Source of the DNA: Paucibacter sp. B2R-40
GTDB taxonomy: Bacteria > Pseudomonadota > Gammaproteobacteria > Burkholderiales > Burkholderiaceae_C
Direction: 5' to 3'
DNA: 64,000 nucleotides
Assembly (NCBI RefSeq): GCF_025717555.1
Contig: NZ_JAJIRP010000006.1
Coordinates: forward strand, 248,243 to 312,242
Shown: piece by piece, positions 18,640-27,521 of the stretch
How the letters are laid out: every line of letters begins with the position of its first letter
Position numbering within the stretch: the first letter of the stretch is position 1
Notes under the pieces: generated by a model
Seen by the model: only the letters and a program-made list of their open reading frames with translations
Database searches by the model: none
What the model was told of the DNA's origin: nothing
Program-made: the position numbers and the translations under genes

Positions 18640-20331
18640 ATGAACATGACCAACTCAGAGTTGATTGCTCAATACGGCCCGCGTGACAGCATGGACTACG
18701 ACGTCGTCATCGTCGGCGGTGGCCCCGGCGGCTTGGCCGCAGCGATTCGGCTGAAACAGTTGGCGGCCGCGCAGAGCCGCGAGCTGTCGGTCGTGGTGCT
18801 GGAGAAGGGCTCGGAGCCCGGCGCTCACATCCTCTCGGGTGCCGTGATGGACCCGCGCGCGCTGACCGAACTCCTGCCCAATTGGGAACAACTCGGCGCG
18901 CCGCTGAAGCAGCCGGTGACTGCCGATGAGGTGTTGTTCCTCAACGAAACCGGCGCCACCAACACGCCGCAATGGCTGATCCCCGAGTGTTTCCACAACC
19001 ACGGCAACTATGTCATCTCGCTGGGCGCGGTGACGAAATGGCTGGGTGAACAGGCAGAAGGCCTGGGCGTTGAGATCTTCCCCGGCTTCGCAGCGGCTGA
19101 GGTCGTCTACGGCGAGGACGGCTCGGTACGTGGCATTGCCACCGGCAATATGGGCGTTGGCAAAGACGGCCAGCCGCATGACGGCTTCCAACTCGGTATG
19201 GAACTGCTGGGCAAATACACCATCTTTGCCGAGGGCGCGCGCGGCCATTTGGGCAAGCAGCTGATCGCCAAGTTCGGGCTGGATGCGGGCAAGGACCCGC
19301 AAAGTTATGCGCTCGGCATCAAGGAGCTGTGGGAAGTGCCCGCCGCGCAGGCCAAGCCCGGTCTGGTCGTGCACACCGCCGGCTGGCCGATGGACGGCGA
19401 CACCTATGGCGGAGGTTTCCTGTATCACTTGGAAGGCAACAAGGTCACGCTGGGCTATGTGGTCGGCCTCGACTACAAAAACCCCTGGCTCTCGCCGTTT
19501 GAGGAAATGCAGCGCTGGAAAACTCACCCCAGCATCCGCGCCCATTTGGAAGGTGGCAAACGCCTCGGCTACGGCGCCCGCGCCATCACCGCCGGTGGCC
19601 TGCTTTCCTTGCCCAAGACGGTGTTCCCCGGCGGCGCCCTGGTCGGCTGCGACGCCGGCTACCTGAATGCTTCGCGCATCAAGGGCAGCCATGCCGCCAT
19701 CAAGAGCGGCATGCTGGCCGCCGAGGCCGCTTTTGAAGCCGTCGGCGCCGGCCGTCAACATGACGAGTTGGTGGCCTACCCGGCTGCGTTCGAGCAAAGC
19801 TGGCTGCATGCGGAGCTGAACCAAGCGCGCAACTTCAAGCAATGGTTCAAGAAGGGCAATACGGTCGGCACCTTGATGACCGGCATCGAGCAATGGCTGC
19901 TGCCCAAACTCGGCATCAAGAGCCCGCCATGGACCATCCACCGGACCGTGCCCGACCACCTTTACCTCAAGCCGGCCGCCGAATGCGCCAAGATTGATTA
20001 CCCGAAGCCGGACGGCAAGCTGACTTTCGATCGCTTGTCCTCGGTATTCGTGTCCAACACCAATCACGAAGAAAACCAACCATCTCACCTGACGCTGAAG
20101 GATGCGTCGGTGCCGGTGGGCATCAATCTGGCCAAGTTTGCCGGGCCGGAGAGCCGCTATTGCCCGGCCGGCGTCTATGAATTCATCAAGACCGAAGCCG
20201 GCGCCGACAAGTTGCAGATCAACGCGCAAAACTGCGTGCACTGCAAAACCTGCGACATCAAGGACCCGACGCAAAACATTGTCTGGGTCACGCCCGAGGG
20301 CGGCGGCGGACCGAATTACGCGGGGATGTAG
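18640..20331 (+). CDS. Electron transfer flavoprotein-ubiquinone oxidoreductase
   Basis: A 563-residue (561 from ATG 18646) membrane-associated enzyme passing electrons from ETF to ubiquinone during fatty and amino acid oxidation. The FAD motif VVIVGGGPGGLAAAIRL is near residue 22, and PGGALVGCDAGYLNASRIKGSHAAIKSGMLAAEAAF is the second FAD region. At the C-terminus CPAGVYEF and NCVHCKTCDIKDPTQNI supply the four cysteines of the 4Fe-4S cluster. An AAAGGA site fits ATG 18646 better than 18640. Divergent from the SDR gene. Confidence 0.96.
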   Translation: MNMTNSELIAQYGPRDSMDYDVVIVGGGPGGLAAAIRLKQLAAAQSRELSVVVLEKGSEPGAHILSGAVMDPRALTELLPNWEQLGAPLKQPVTADEVLFLNETGATNTPQWLIPECFHNHGNYVISLGAVTKWLGEQAEGLGVEIFPGFAAAEVVYGEDGSVRGIATGNMGVGKDGQPHDGFQLGMELLGKYTIFAEGARGHLGKQLIAKFGLDAGKDPQSYALGIKELWEVPAAQAKPGLVVHTAGWPMDGDTYGGGFLYHLEGNKVTLGYVVGLDYKNPWLSPFEEMQRWKTHPSIRAHLEGGKRLGYGARAITAGGLLSLPKTVFPGGALVGCDAGYLNASRIKGSHAAIKSGMLAAEAAFEAVGAGRQHDELVAYPAAFEQSWLHAELNQARNFKQWFKKGNTVGTLMTGIEQWLLPKLGIKSPPWTIHRTVPDHLYLKPAAECAKIDYPKPDGKLTFDRLSSVFVSNTNHEENQPSHLTLKDASVPVGINLAKFAGPESRYCPAGVYEFIKTEAGADKLQINAQNCVHCKTCDIKDPTQNIVWVTPEGGGGPNYAGM

Positions 20332-20420
20332 GCGCCGGGTGAACTGGCGCGCTGAGTCGGGGGTCGGCCCGCCGTCAAGGCCGGCCTTTGGCAAGCCCAC
20401 TGCGGGACTGTGCGGTGACA

Positions 20421-20843
20421 ATGCGTCGCCTCTACTCTTTGAGCCTTGTTCCCATGCGCCCCACCCTCCAGTCCATCTTCCTCAGCGCATCGGCGCGGCC
20501 GCTGTGGCGCTTGGTTTTTCTATTGCTGCTGGTGTTCATCAGCTATATGGCCTTGTCGCCTGCGCCGCCCAAAGGACTGGGCAGCAGTTGGGACAAACTC
20601 AACCATGCGATGGCCTTCGCCAGTCTGGCTTTTTGTGGCCACTGGAGCTTGAGCAGCCGGCGCGCCCGCTGGTTCGCTCTGCCGCTGGCTCTGTTGGCCT
20701 ACGGCGGCGCCATCGAATTGCTGCAGCTCAACATTCCCGGGCGCGACGGCGAATGGGCTGATTTGCTCGGTGACGCCGTCGGCATCTCCGTCGGCCTGGC
20801 TGCAGCAGCGACACTGCTCAGCTTGACCAAACGGCCCACCTAG
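20421..20843 (+). CDS. VanZ-like family membrane protein
   Basis: A 140-residue protein with about four membrane segments. The VanZ-like family features are visible: DKLNHAMAFASLAF, then a pair of hydrophobic helices and the ELLQLNIPGRDGEWADLLGDAVGISVG signature. Function in most bacteria is unknown; the family is named for a teicoplanin-resistance protein but does not by itself imply resistance. ATG 20421 is one of two plausible starts, the other being ATG 20454. Confidence 0.85.
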   Translation: MRRLYSLSLVPMRPTLQSIFLSASARPLWRLVFLLLLVFISYMALSPAPPKGLGSSWDKLNHAMAFASLAFCGHWSLSSRRARWFALPLALLAYGGAIELLQLNIPGRDGEWADLLGDAVGISVGLAAAATLLSLTKRPT

Positions 20844-20915
20844 ATTCACTGGTTTCACGCAAACATCGCAAATATAGGCTACCGTCGGGACGCCCCGCTT
20901 CTTGGAGAACGATGC

Positions 20916-22217
20916 GTGAAACCCAGCCTTGCAGATGATGGCCCCCGCAACACCAGCAGCAGCAGCAGCAGCAGCAGCGTGGCACAGGCCGAGCAAACCG
21001 AGCGAATCGAGCTTTTGGCCCGCCTGCAAGCAACCCGCCGACACACCGAGCATCTTGCCGCAGCTTTGTCGCCCGAGGATCAAGGCCTGCAGTCCATGCC
21101 CGACACCAGCCCGACCAAATGGCACCAAGCCCATACGACCTGGTTCTTTGAAACCCTGGTGTTGCGGCCTTGGGCGCGGGACTACCAAGTCTTTGATCCG
21201 CACTTCGCGCAGCTGTTCAACTCCTACTACGAGGCGCTGGGTGCGCGCCACCCGCGCCCCCAGCGAGGCCTGCTCAGCCGCCCGGCGCTGAGCGAGGTGC
21301 AGGCCTACCGTGCCCATGTCGACCGCGCCTTGGCCGACCTGGCCCTGCATGCCGATGCCGACAGCTGGGCCCAAGCCCGGCCGCTCTTGGAGTTAGGGCT
21401 GCAGCATGAGCAACAGCATCAAGAGCTGATTTTGAGCGACATCTTGCACGCCTTCAGCCTCAACCCTCTTGCACCGGCCTATCTCGCGCCAGCCTATCTC
21501 GCGCAAGCGCCAGCCAGCCACCCCGCCACAACGCTGCAATGGCTGGCCCACCCAGGGGGGCTTGTCAGCGTCGGCGCGCCTGCCGGAGGCTTTGCCTTTG
21601 ACAACGAGAGCCCGCGCCATGCGGTGCAGATGGCCGGCTTCGAGATCGCCAACCGCCTGGTGAACTGCGGAGAATTCGCAGCCTTTATCGAAGACGGGGG
21701 TTATCGCCAAGCCAACCTGTGGCTCGCGGACGGCTGGGCGCTGGCGCAAGCCCAGGCTTGGCAGCAGCCCAGCTACTGGCGCCCCCAGCCCGACGGCTCA
21801 TGGCAGGTGTTTGGGCTGGCGGGCGAGCAGGCGCTGGACCCGCACGCCCCAGTCATGCAGCTGAGCTTTTACGAAGCGGCGGCCTATGCCGAATGGGCCG
21901 GTGCGCGACTGCCCACCGAGTTCGAGTGGGAAGCGGCTGCAGGCTCGGGCCGCCTGAGTCAGCTCTTCGACCAAGCCTGGCAGTGGACCCATTCCGCCTA
22001 TCACCCCTACCCCGGCTTCAAACCCTGGGCCGGTGCCGTCGGCGAATACAACGGCAAATTCATGGTCGGTCAGATGGTGCTGCGCGGCGGCAGCCTGGCC
22101 ACGCCGCCCGGCCATGCCAGGCTCAGCTACCGTAACTTCTTTGCGCCGCAAGCGCGCTGGCAATTCAGCGGCCTGCGCTTGGCGCGCGACCTCCCATCTC
22201 ATCAAGGTCAGACATGA
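20916..22217 (+). CDS. egtB: Ergothioneine biosynthesis sulfoxide synthase EgtB
   Basis: A 433-residue non-haem iron enzyme joining hercynine to a thiol donor with oxygen. The N-terminal DinB-like domain (about 25-185) contains SPTKWHQAHTTWFFE and HEQQHQELILSDILHAF, with H164 and H168 as likely iron ligands; the C-terminal formylglycine-generating-like domain (about 205-430) contains LPTEFEWEAAA and MVLRGGSLATP. Translation probably starts at GTG 20916, eight bases after GGAG. An unusual run of eight serines (residues 14-21) comes from repeated AGC codons. It overlaps egtD by ATGA, so both are one operon. Confidence 0.95.
   Translation: MKPSLADDGPRNTSSSSSSSSVAQAEQTERIELLARLQATRRHTEHLAAALSPEDQGLQSMPDTSPTKWHQAHTTWFFETLVLRPWARDYQVFDPHFAQLFNSYYEALGARHPRPQRGLLSRPALSEVQAYRAHVDRALADLALHADADSWAQARPLLELGLQHEQQHQELILSDILHAFSLNPLAPAYLAPAYLAQAPASHPATTLQWLAHPGGLVSVGAPAGGFAFDNESPRHAVQMAGFEIANRLVNCGEFAAFIEDGGYRQANLWLADGWALAQAQAWQQPSYWRPQPDGSWQVFGLAGEQALDPHAPVMQLSFYEAAAYAEWAGARLPTEFEWEAAAGSGRLSQLFDQAWQWTHSAYHPYPGFKPWAGAVGEYNGKFMVGQMVLRGGSLATPPGHARLSYRNFFAPQARWQFSGLRLARDLPSHQGQT
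20955..20978 (+). repeat. (AGC)8 microsatellite in egtB
   Basis: Eight consecutive AGC codons encode the polyserine of EgtB residues 14-21. The run is in frame, so changes in copy number would vary linker length without shifting the frame. Confidence 0.9.
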
Positions 22218-23176
22218 GCCCTGCCCCACTGCTGCAAGTCGTCAACAAGGCAGGCTTTGCCGCTGACTTGCATCACGCCCTGGCCGAGCGTCCGCGCAGC
22301 ATTTCGCCCAAGTACTTCTATGACGAAATCGGCTCGGCTTTGTTTGAGCAAATCTGCACGTTGCCCGAGTACTACCCAACACGCACCGAGTTGAGCCTCT
22401 TGCGCCGACATGCTGCAGAGTTGGCCGACTTGTTCGGCCCTCAAGCACAGCTGATCGAATATGGTGCTGGCGCGCTGACCAAGGTTCGGCTCCTGCTGGC
22501 GCAGATGGTGCGACCGCTAGGTTTTTTGCCCATTGACATCTCGGGCCCGCATCTCCTGCAGGCCTGCGCCGCGCTGCAGGCTGAGCACCCGCAGCTGCAT
22601 ATTCAGCCGGTGGTGGGAGACTTCACACAAGCTGTGGCGCTGCCTGCTGCGCCCGTACGGGGGCTGGGTCAGCGGGTCGGCTTTTTCCCCGGCTCCAGCA
22701 TTGGCAACTTCACGCCGACGCAAGCGCTTGAGTTTCTCGCAATGACGGCCGAACAATTGCGCGGCGGTGGCCTGCTGATTGGGGTCGACCTGATCAAGGA
22801 CCCGGACCTGCTGCACGCCGCTTACAACGACAGCCAAGGCGTGACGGCCCGCTTCAACCTCAACCTGCTGGAGCGCGCCAGGCGCGAGCTGGGCTGCCGC
22901 TTCGCTGCCGATGGTTTTCGCCACAGCGCCTTCTATAACGCCCCATTGCAGCGCATAGAAATGCACTTATTGAGCATGCGCCGCCAAGTCCTGAGCCTGC
23001 AAGGCGTGGACTACAGCTTTGAAGCCGGCGAAACCCTGCACACCGAGAATTCCTACAAATACAGTGTCAATGGTTTTCTGGCGCTGGCCGAGCAGGCCGG
23101 TTACAAAGCCGGGCCGGTTTGGACCGACGAGCAGGCCTGGTTCAGCCTGCATTGGCTGCAGGCGCCGGCTTGCTGA
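22214..23176 (+). CDS. egtD: L-histidine N-alpha-methyltransferase EgtD
   Basis: A 320-residue SAM-dependent methyltransferase converting histidine to hercynine, the first step to ergothioneine. Family marks: SPKYFYDEIGSALFEQICTLPEYYPTRTE near the N-terminus, the SAM motif LIEYGAGALTKVR (usually EYGSGSSxK), FFPGSSIGNFTP, LIGVDLIKDPD, and the C-terminal TENSYKYSVNGFLALAE. The start overlaps egtB by four bases. The egtC-type and lyase steps are not present nearby; a separate PLP lyase must finish the pathway. Confidence 0.96.
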   Translation: MSPAPLLQVVNKAGFAADLHHALAERPRSISPKYFYDEIGSALFEQICTLPEYYPTRTELSLLRRHAAELADLFGPQAQLIEYGAGALTKVRLLLAQMVRPLGFLPIDISGPHLLQACAALQAEHPQLHIQPVVGDFTQAVALPAAPVRGLGQRVGFFPGSSIGNFTPTQALEFLAMTAEQLRGGGLLIGVDLIKDPDLLHAAYNDSQGVTARFNLNLLERARRELGCRFAADGFRHSAFYNAPLQRIEMHLLSMRRQVLSLQGVDYSFEAGETLHTENSYKYSVNGFLALAEQAGYKAGPVWTDEQAWFSLHWLQAPAC

Positions 23177-23287
23177 AATCCGCTGAAGCCGGCCGCACGC
23201 GCCTGTCACCAAGCCTTCACACAAGTCAGCAATGCTCAGACTTGCGGCATGTCGCCGTAAGCCCTTATCTGAACGGAAGAGCAAGCC

Positions 23288-23578
23288 ATGAGCAACGAGC
23301 AAACGCTGGATACTCCTTTGGACCAAGCTACGGCACTGCAGGACGAGTTCCTTGACGAAGAGTTGGACTCGATCGGCGACCACCACCGCATGGCGGCGCA
23401 CCACTTTTCGCTCGCGGCCGAACACCATATTGCCGCCGCTGCGGCCGATGATGACGGCGACGACGAGAGCAATGCGCGCCACGCCTATCTGGCTTACCGC
23501 CATCAACTCAATGCGGTTCAGTATGCGGAGATCGCGGCATTGGATAACGACTGCCTGGACGATGCGATCGAGGGCTGA
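23288..23578 (+). CDS. Small acidic His-rich hypothetical protein
   Basis: A 96-residue protein rich in Asp, Glu, Ala and His (GDHHRMAAHHFSLAAEHHIAAAAADDD). The spacing of histidines on a predicted helix could bind metal, but I do not recognise a family. A GGAAGAG ribosome site precedes ATG 23288. It is the last rightward gene before a structured intergenic region. Confidence 0.7.
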   Translation: MSNEQTLDTPLDQATALQDEFLDEELDSIGDHHRMAAHHFSLAAEHHIAAAAADDDGDDESNARHAYLAYRHQLNAVQYAEIAALDNDCLDDAIEG

Positions 23579-23598
23579 TGAGCTCTGAATTGCGCTGA

Positions 23599-23732
23599 AA
23601 AAAAGACCTGTGAAACGGCCCGCATTGGTGTTTGAGCCGATTCACAGGTACCGATGGAGGTCTGAATTGATGCGGATAACTGAGCAGTAAGGTCCGCATC
23701 GGTCAGGCACTTGCTGTGCCCTGGTCTTTTTT
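23599..23732 (+). ncRNA. Candidate structured RNA or composite terminator
   Basis: The gap between convergent genes holds several nested inverted repeats. AAAAAAGACC (23599-23608) can pair with GGTCTTTTTT (23723-23732), closing the whole element. Inside are CCTGTGAA/TTCACAGG (23607-23614 with 23641-23648), GATGCGGA/TCCGCATC (23669-23676 with 23693-23700), and an imperfect CAGGCAC/GTGCCCTG hairpin (23704-23722) just before the T-run. The outer and first inner stems share two bases, so they compete. It may be a small RNA ending in its own terminator, or only the shared terminator of both flanking genes. I match it to no known family. Confidence 0.45.
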
Positions 23733-23760
23733 AGTGTTTTGCTGCTGCTTTCCTTTTTCC

Positions 23761-25011
23761 TCAGTTCGCTGCTTTGCTGATGCTGGCCTGCATCTTGGCC
23801 GCCGCCGCAGCAGGGCTCAATTTGCCGGCCACCACCAAGCTATGCACCGACCAAAAATCTGACTCCAAGCTCGGCCGCCCGCGATTGAGAATCTGCGCAT
23901 TGAGGCGAATCGTCGATGCACAGGACTTGCGCCAATCCATCATTTGCTTGGCGACCGGGTCCAGAACCGGCACCAGATGGTTGGACAAGCTGAAAAAGCC
24001 CGTCACCTTGTTGGTGTAGAGATCGGCAAATTCTTGCGACGCCATCCAGGTCAAGAATTTATAGGCTTCCTCCTTGTTCTTGGCGCGTGGGTTGATGCCC
24101 ATGCCGATGTCAGAGTGGTCGGAGATATGGCAGGCCGCACCCGGTTTGGGCACCGGCGGTGGAAACGCGCCAAAGTCCAGGCTTTGCGCCCGTATCGGCC
24201 CGATATCCCAGGAGCCGGCCGGATAGACAGCCGCACGGCCGAGACCGAACAGACTTTGTGAATCGGCATTCGTCTGCGTCGCCGCGCCCTTGCTCAAATA
24301 GGGCTGCAGTTTGGCCATCAGCTCCCAGACATTGACGAACTCGGCATCGGTGAGCTTTTTCTTGCCCGCGATCAAACCCTTGCGGCCGGCCTCGCCTTGC
24401 CAGTAGGCCGGGCCCATGCCGTTGAAAATGACTTGGTGGGTTTCCCACCGGTCAGCCAGGCCCAAAGCCAGCGGCGTGTACTTACCCTGAGCCTTGACGG
24501 TATCCATCAGCTTGAAAAATTCAGCCTCGGTGCCGGGCGGTTGCAAGTTCAGTTCGGCAAAGATCTTCTTGTTGTAGAAAAAGCCATGGATCACCGAAGC
24601 GATTGGCATGCAATAGGTTTCGCGCCCGTCATCGGTTTGCCAGGCCAGCTTGGCCGAGGCCGGAAAGTCATCCAACTGGGTCCGCCCCTGGCCGTCCAAG
24701 CGCTCAAGCAAGCCCTTCTTGTACAGATTCAGCGAGGCATCAAAGGGGCGGCAGGTGATCAAGTCACCGGCCGTTCCGGCGCTCAAGCGCTGCTGCAGAC
24801 CCGCGTCATACTCGGTCGGTGCCGTCGGTACGAACTTGACGAATGTTCCCGGGTTCTTGCGCTGAAAGGCCGGAATCAGCACCTCTTCCCACAAGACCTT
24901 GTCGTCGACCCGCCAACTCTCGATCGTCAGAACAGCCGCCCGCAGAGTCGCCGGCAGCAGGGCCGCGCCAAGACAAAACATGAAACTGGCCAGGCGAATT
25001 TGCATACGCAT
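23761..25011 (-). CDS. Sugar ABC transporter substrate-binding protein
   Basis: A 416-residue periplasmic binding protein (family 1, MalE/UgpB type). Starting from ATG 25011 it has a typical signal peptide ending LPATLRAA. Features: VLTIESWRVDDKVLWEEVLIPAFQRKNPGTFVKF, the AGTAGDLITCRPFD segment, and the helical C-terminal lobe with YKFLTWMASQEFADLY. No permease or ATPase gene lies nearby, so it either serves a transporter encoded elsewhere or works as a sensor input. It faces away from the operon at 25483, which encodes another binding protein. Confidence 0.9.
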   Translation of the reverse strand: MRMQIRLASFMFCLGAALLPATLRAAVLTIESWRVDDKVLWEEVLIPAFQRKNPGTFVKFVPTAPTEYDAGLQQRLSAGTAGDLITCRPFDASLNLYKKGLLERLDGQGRTQLDDFPASAKLAWQTDDGRETYCMPIASVIHGFFYNKKIFAELNLQPPGTEAEFFKLMDTVKAQGKYTPLALGLADRWETHQVIFNGMGPAYWQGEAGRKGLIAGKKKLTDAEFVNVWELMAKLQPYLSKGAATQTNADSQSLFGLGRAAVYPAGSWDIGPIRAQSLDFGAFPPPVPKPGAACHISDHSDIGMGINPRAKNKEEAYKFLTWMASQEFADLYTNKVTGFFSLSNHLVPVLDPVAKQMMDWRKSCASTIRLNAQILNRGRPSLESDFWSVHSLVVAGKLSPAAAAAKMQASISKAAN

Positions 25012-25482
25012 TTGGATCGGTCGAATCAAGGCTGGTGAACTTCGGATTGAAAAAGAGATCACACAGGCCACACCATAGTCATCCAGCCCCTGTAACGCAA
25101 TCAAGTGGCAGGTGCCAAACGCCATGCTAGGCTCAGAGCAGCAAGGTACTAACGGCAAATTCAGTCAGATTGCAGTGGCCAGTGCCCGATTGCCCCATCA
25201 CCAGTCGGGTAGTCCTTGATTTAAACGCCTTGCGGTGCCGAATCTGTGGCGCGCAGGCGTCGTGTTACGTTTTTTAACGTCAGGCTAGGAGGCCCTCCTC
25301 ATAGGAGAACTGAGCAAAGCAGGACCTCCAAAAGCTTTTGCCCAGCGAAACCCCCAATCGCCAAGCCACCCTGGCGCCCCCGACAATTGTCACAAGCGCT
25401 CATTGATCTGCCTGCCTTGACTTACACAACATCACCGAAGTCCAACGATTCTTTGGCTTGGGGCCTTTGGCCTCAGGGCAAG

Positions 25483-26808
25483 ATGGCTCGCATGTTTGCT
25501 TTGCTCGCATTTGCGCTGCCCGCAGCGGCTCCCCTCGGTTTGATCGCCGCCGCGCCCAGCAGTTCGGCAGCGCCGGCGCCGCCTGCAACGTCCGATAGCA
25601 CCACCGAACTCAATGTCTTGCATTGGTGGACCTCAGCCAGTGAGCGCGCCGCAGCCGACCATGTGGCCGCCCGCATGAGCGAGCTGGGCCTGCGCTGGGT
25701 GGACGGCGCGGTGGCCGGCGGCGGAGGTGGGCCGGCGATCAAGGTGCTCAACGAGCGCACCTTGCGCGGCATGGCGCCCAAGGTGGCGCAGCTGAACGGC
25801 CAGGCCACCATCGAATGGGCCGAAATGGGCCTGCTGCTGGAGCTTGACGGCGTCGCCAAACGCCGCCAATGGGCGCGCACCATGTTCCCGCAGGTGATGG
25901 CCCAGCTGAATGTGCGCGAGCATGTGGTGGCCGCACCTCTGGGCATTCACCGCATCAACAACCTGTATCTGAACAAGGCCGTGTTTCGCCGCCTCAATAT
26001 CGAGCTACCGACTCATTGGAGTGGCCTGCAAAGCGCGGCACTGGCCCTGCGCGCGGCGGGCGTCACGCCGGTCGCTTTCAGCGACGAGCCCTGGCAAGTC
26101 GCCACCGTGTTCGAGACTTTGCTGCTTGCCGAGGCCGGGCCGGCCTTGTACCGCCGCATGGTCGAGCAACGCGACCCGCAGGCCTTCAATGACCCGTCGG
26201 TTGAACGCGCCTTCCAGCGCCTGCGCGACTGGCGCAATCTGGCGGCAGGCCCGGGCGAGCGCCCCTGGACTCAACTGGTGGCCGACTTTGCCGCCGGGCG
26301 CGCGGCGATGTTGATCATGGGGGACTGGGCGCGTGGCGAGTTGGGCACGCTGGGCCTGGAAGGCGGCCGCGACTTTGCCTGTCAGGCCGTGCCGGGCACC
26401 AGTGGCGTGCACCAATTCAGCATCGACACGCTGGCCATGCTGGCTGGCAATTACAGCGCTCAGGCCGAACAAGAAAAGATGGCCGAACTGCTCGGCAGCG
26501 CGACCTTGCAACTGGGCTATAACCGCATCAAGGGCTCGGTGCCGGTGCGCCGCGATGTGCCGGTGGATGAGCTGGACTATTGCGCCCAACAGTCTTACCA
26601 GCTGTTCGCCAACCCGGCCACCGCACGCGTGCCCAGCCTGGTGCACCGCATGGCTTTTGATGAGGTCGGAAAAAACGCCTTCATCGAAACCGTCCACCGC
26701 TTTGCCCTGGACCCCAAACAAACACCCGCCGCAGCGCAGCGCAAATTGCAGGGTCTGCTGCGCGCTCTTGGCCCGAAATCTATGAAATCTGTGCAAGCGA
26801 CACCATGA
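25483..26808 (+). CDS. Substrate-binding protein linked to a two-component system
   Basis: A 441-residue exported sugar-binding-like protein. The signal peptide (MARMFALLAFALPAAAPLGLIAAAP) is followed by LNVLHWWTSASERAAADHVAARM, a normal start for carbohydrate-binding family 1 proteins, then LGIHRINNLYLNKAVF and MGDWARGELG. The frame is open to 25246, but ATG 25483 starts the signal. It overlaps the response-regulator gene by four bases and so is translated with the two-component system. This suggests that the protein presents a sugar to the sensor kinase instead of, or besides, serving a transporter; no permease is present. Confidence 0.9.
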   Translation: MARMFALLAFALPAAAPLGLIAAAPSSSAAPAPPATSDSTTELNVLHWWTSASERAAADHVAARMSELGLRWVDGAVAGGGGGPAIKVLNERTLRGMAPKVAQLNGQATIEWAEMGLLLELDGVAKRRQWARTMFPQVMAQLNVREHVVAAPLGIHRINNLYLNKAVFRRLNIELPTHWSGLQSAALALRAAGVTPVAFSDEPWQVATVFETLLLAEAGPALYRRMVEQRDPQAFNDPSVERAFQRLRDWRNLAAGPGERPWTQLVADFAAGRAAMLIMGDWARGELGTLGLEGGRDFACQAVPGTSGVHQFSIDTLAMLAGNYSAQAEQEKMAELLGSATLQLGYNRIKGSVPVRRDVPVDELDYCAQQSYQLFANPATARVPSLVHRMAFDEVGKNAFIETVHRFALDPKQTPAAAQRKLQGLLRALGPKSMKSVQATP

Positions 26809-27521
26809 CCCGTACGATCTTGATCGTTGATGACGACCAGAAAATCCGCACCCTGCTGAAGACCTATCTGGAGAAAAACCAGTACGAAGTCCGCCTGGCG
26901 CACGACGGCGCCAGCTTTTTGGCCGAGTTCGAGCGCTTCAAGGATGAAATCAGTCTGTGCATTTTGGACGTCATGCTGCCCGACACCGAGGGCTTTGCGC
27001 TGTGCCAGGCGGTGCGCAAGCGCTCCGATGTGCCGGTCATCATGCTGACCGCCAGCGCCGATGAGACCGACCGCATCGTAGGTCTTGAGCTCGGCGCTGA
27101 TGATTACATCGGCAAGCCCTTCAACCCGCGCGAACTGCTCGCCCGCATCAAGGCCATCCACCGGCGCTCTGGCCAGGACCGCGGCCAGACGGCGCGCTAC
27201 TTCCGCTTCAACGGCTTTTGCCTGGACATTCTGGAGCGCAGCCTGATCGACCCCACCGGCGAAGCTTCGGCCCTGTCGGGCATGGACTTTCAGCTGCTCA
27301 AACTTTTGGTCGAGCATCCCGGTGAGGTGCTGGACCGCAGCCGTTTGGCGGAGGTCACGCGCGGGCGCGACCTCGGGCCTTTAGACCGCTCGCTCGACGT
27401 GCAGGTCAGCCGCCTGCGCCAGCGCCTGCATGACGACGGCAAGCAGCCGGCCTTGATCAAAACCGTGCGCGGTTCGGGTTATGTTTTTTCCACCACGGTG
27501 ACGGCGGGCCATGCGCCCTGA
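26805..27521 (+). CDS. OmpR-family response regulator
   Basis: A 238-residue transcription regulator. The receiver domain (1-120) has the acidic pocket in ILIVDDDQKI, the phospho-acceptor D55 in CILDVMLPD, the conserved Thr in VIMLTA and the Lys in DDYIGKPFNPREL. The C-terminal winged helix (about 140-232) contains FQLLKLLVEHPGEVLDRSRL and LDVQVSRLRQRL. It overlaps the binding-protein gene by four bases and the kinase gene by 11, giving one coupled operon. Confidence 0.96.
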   Translation: MTRTILIVDDDQKIRTLLKTYLEKNQYEVRLAHDGASFLAEFERFKDEISLCILDVMLPDTEGFALCQAVRKRSDVPVIMLTASADETDRIVGLELGADDYIGKPFNPRELLARIKAIHRRSGQDRGQTARYFRFNGFCLDILERSLIDPTGEASALSGMDFQLLKLLVEHPGEVLDRSRLAEVTRGRDLGPLDRSLDVQVSRLRQRLHDDGKQPALIKTVRGSGYVFSTTVTAGHAP

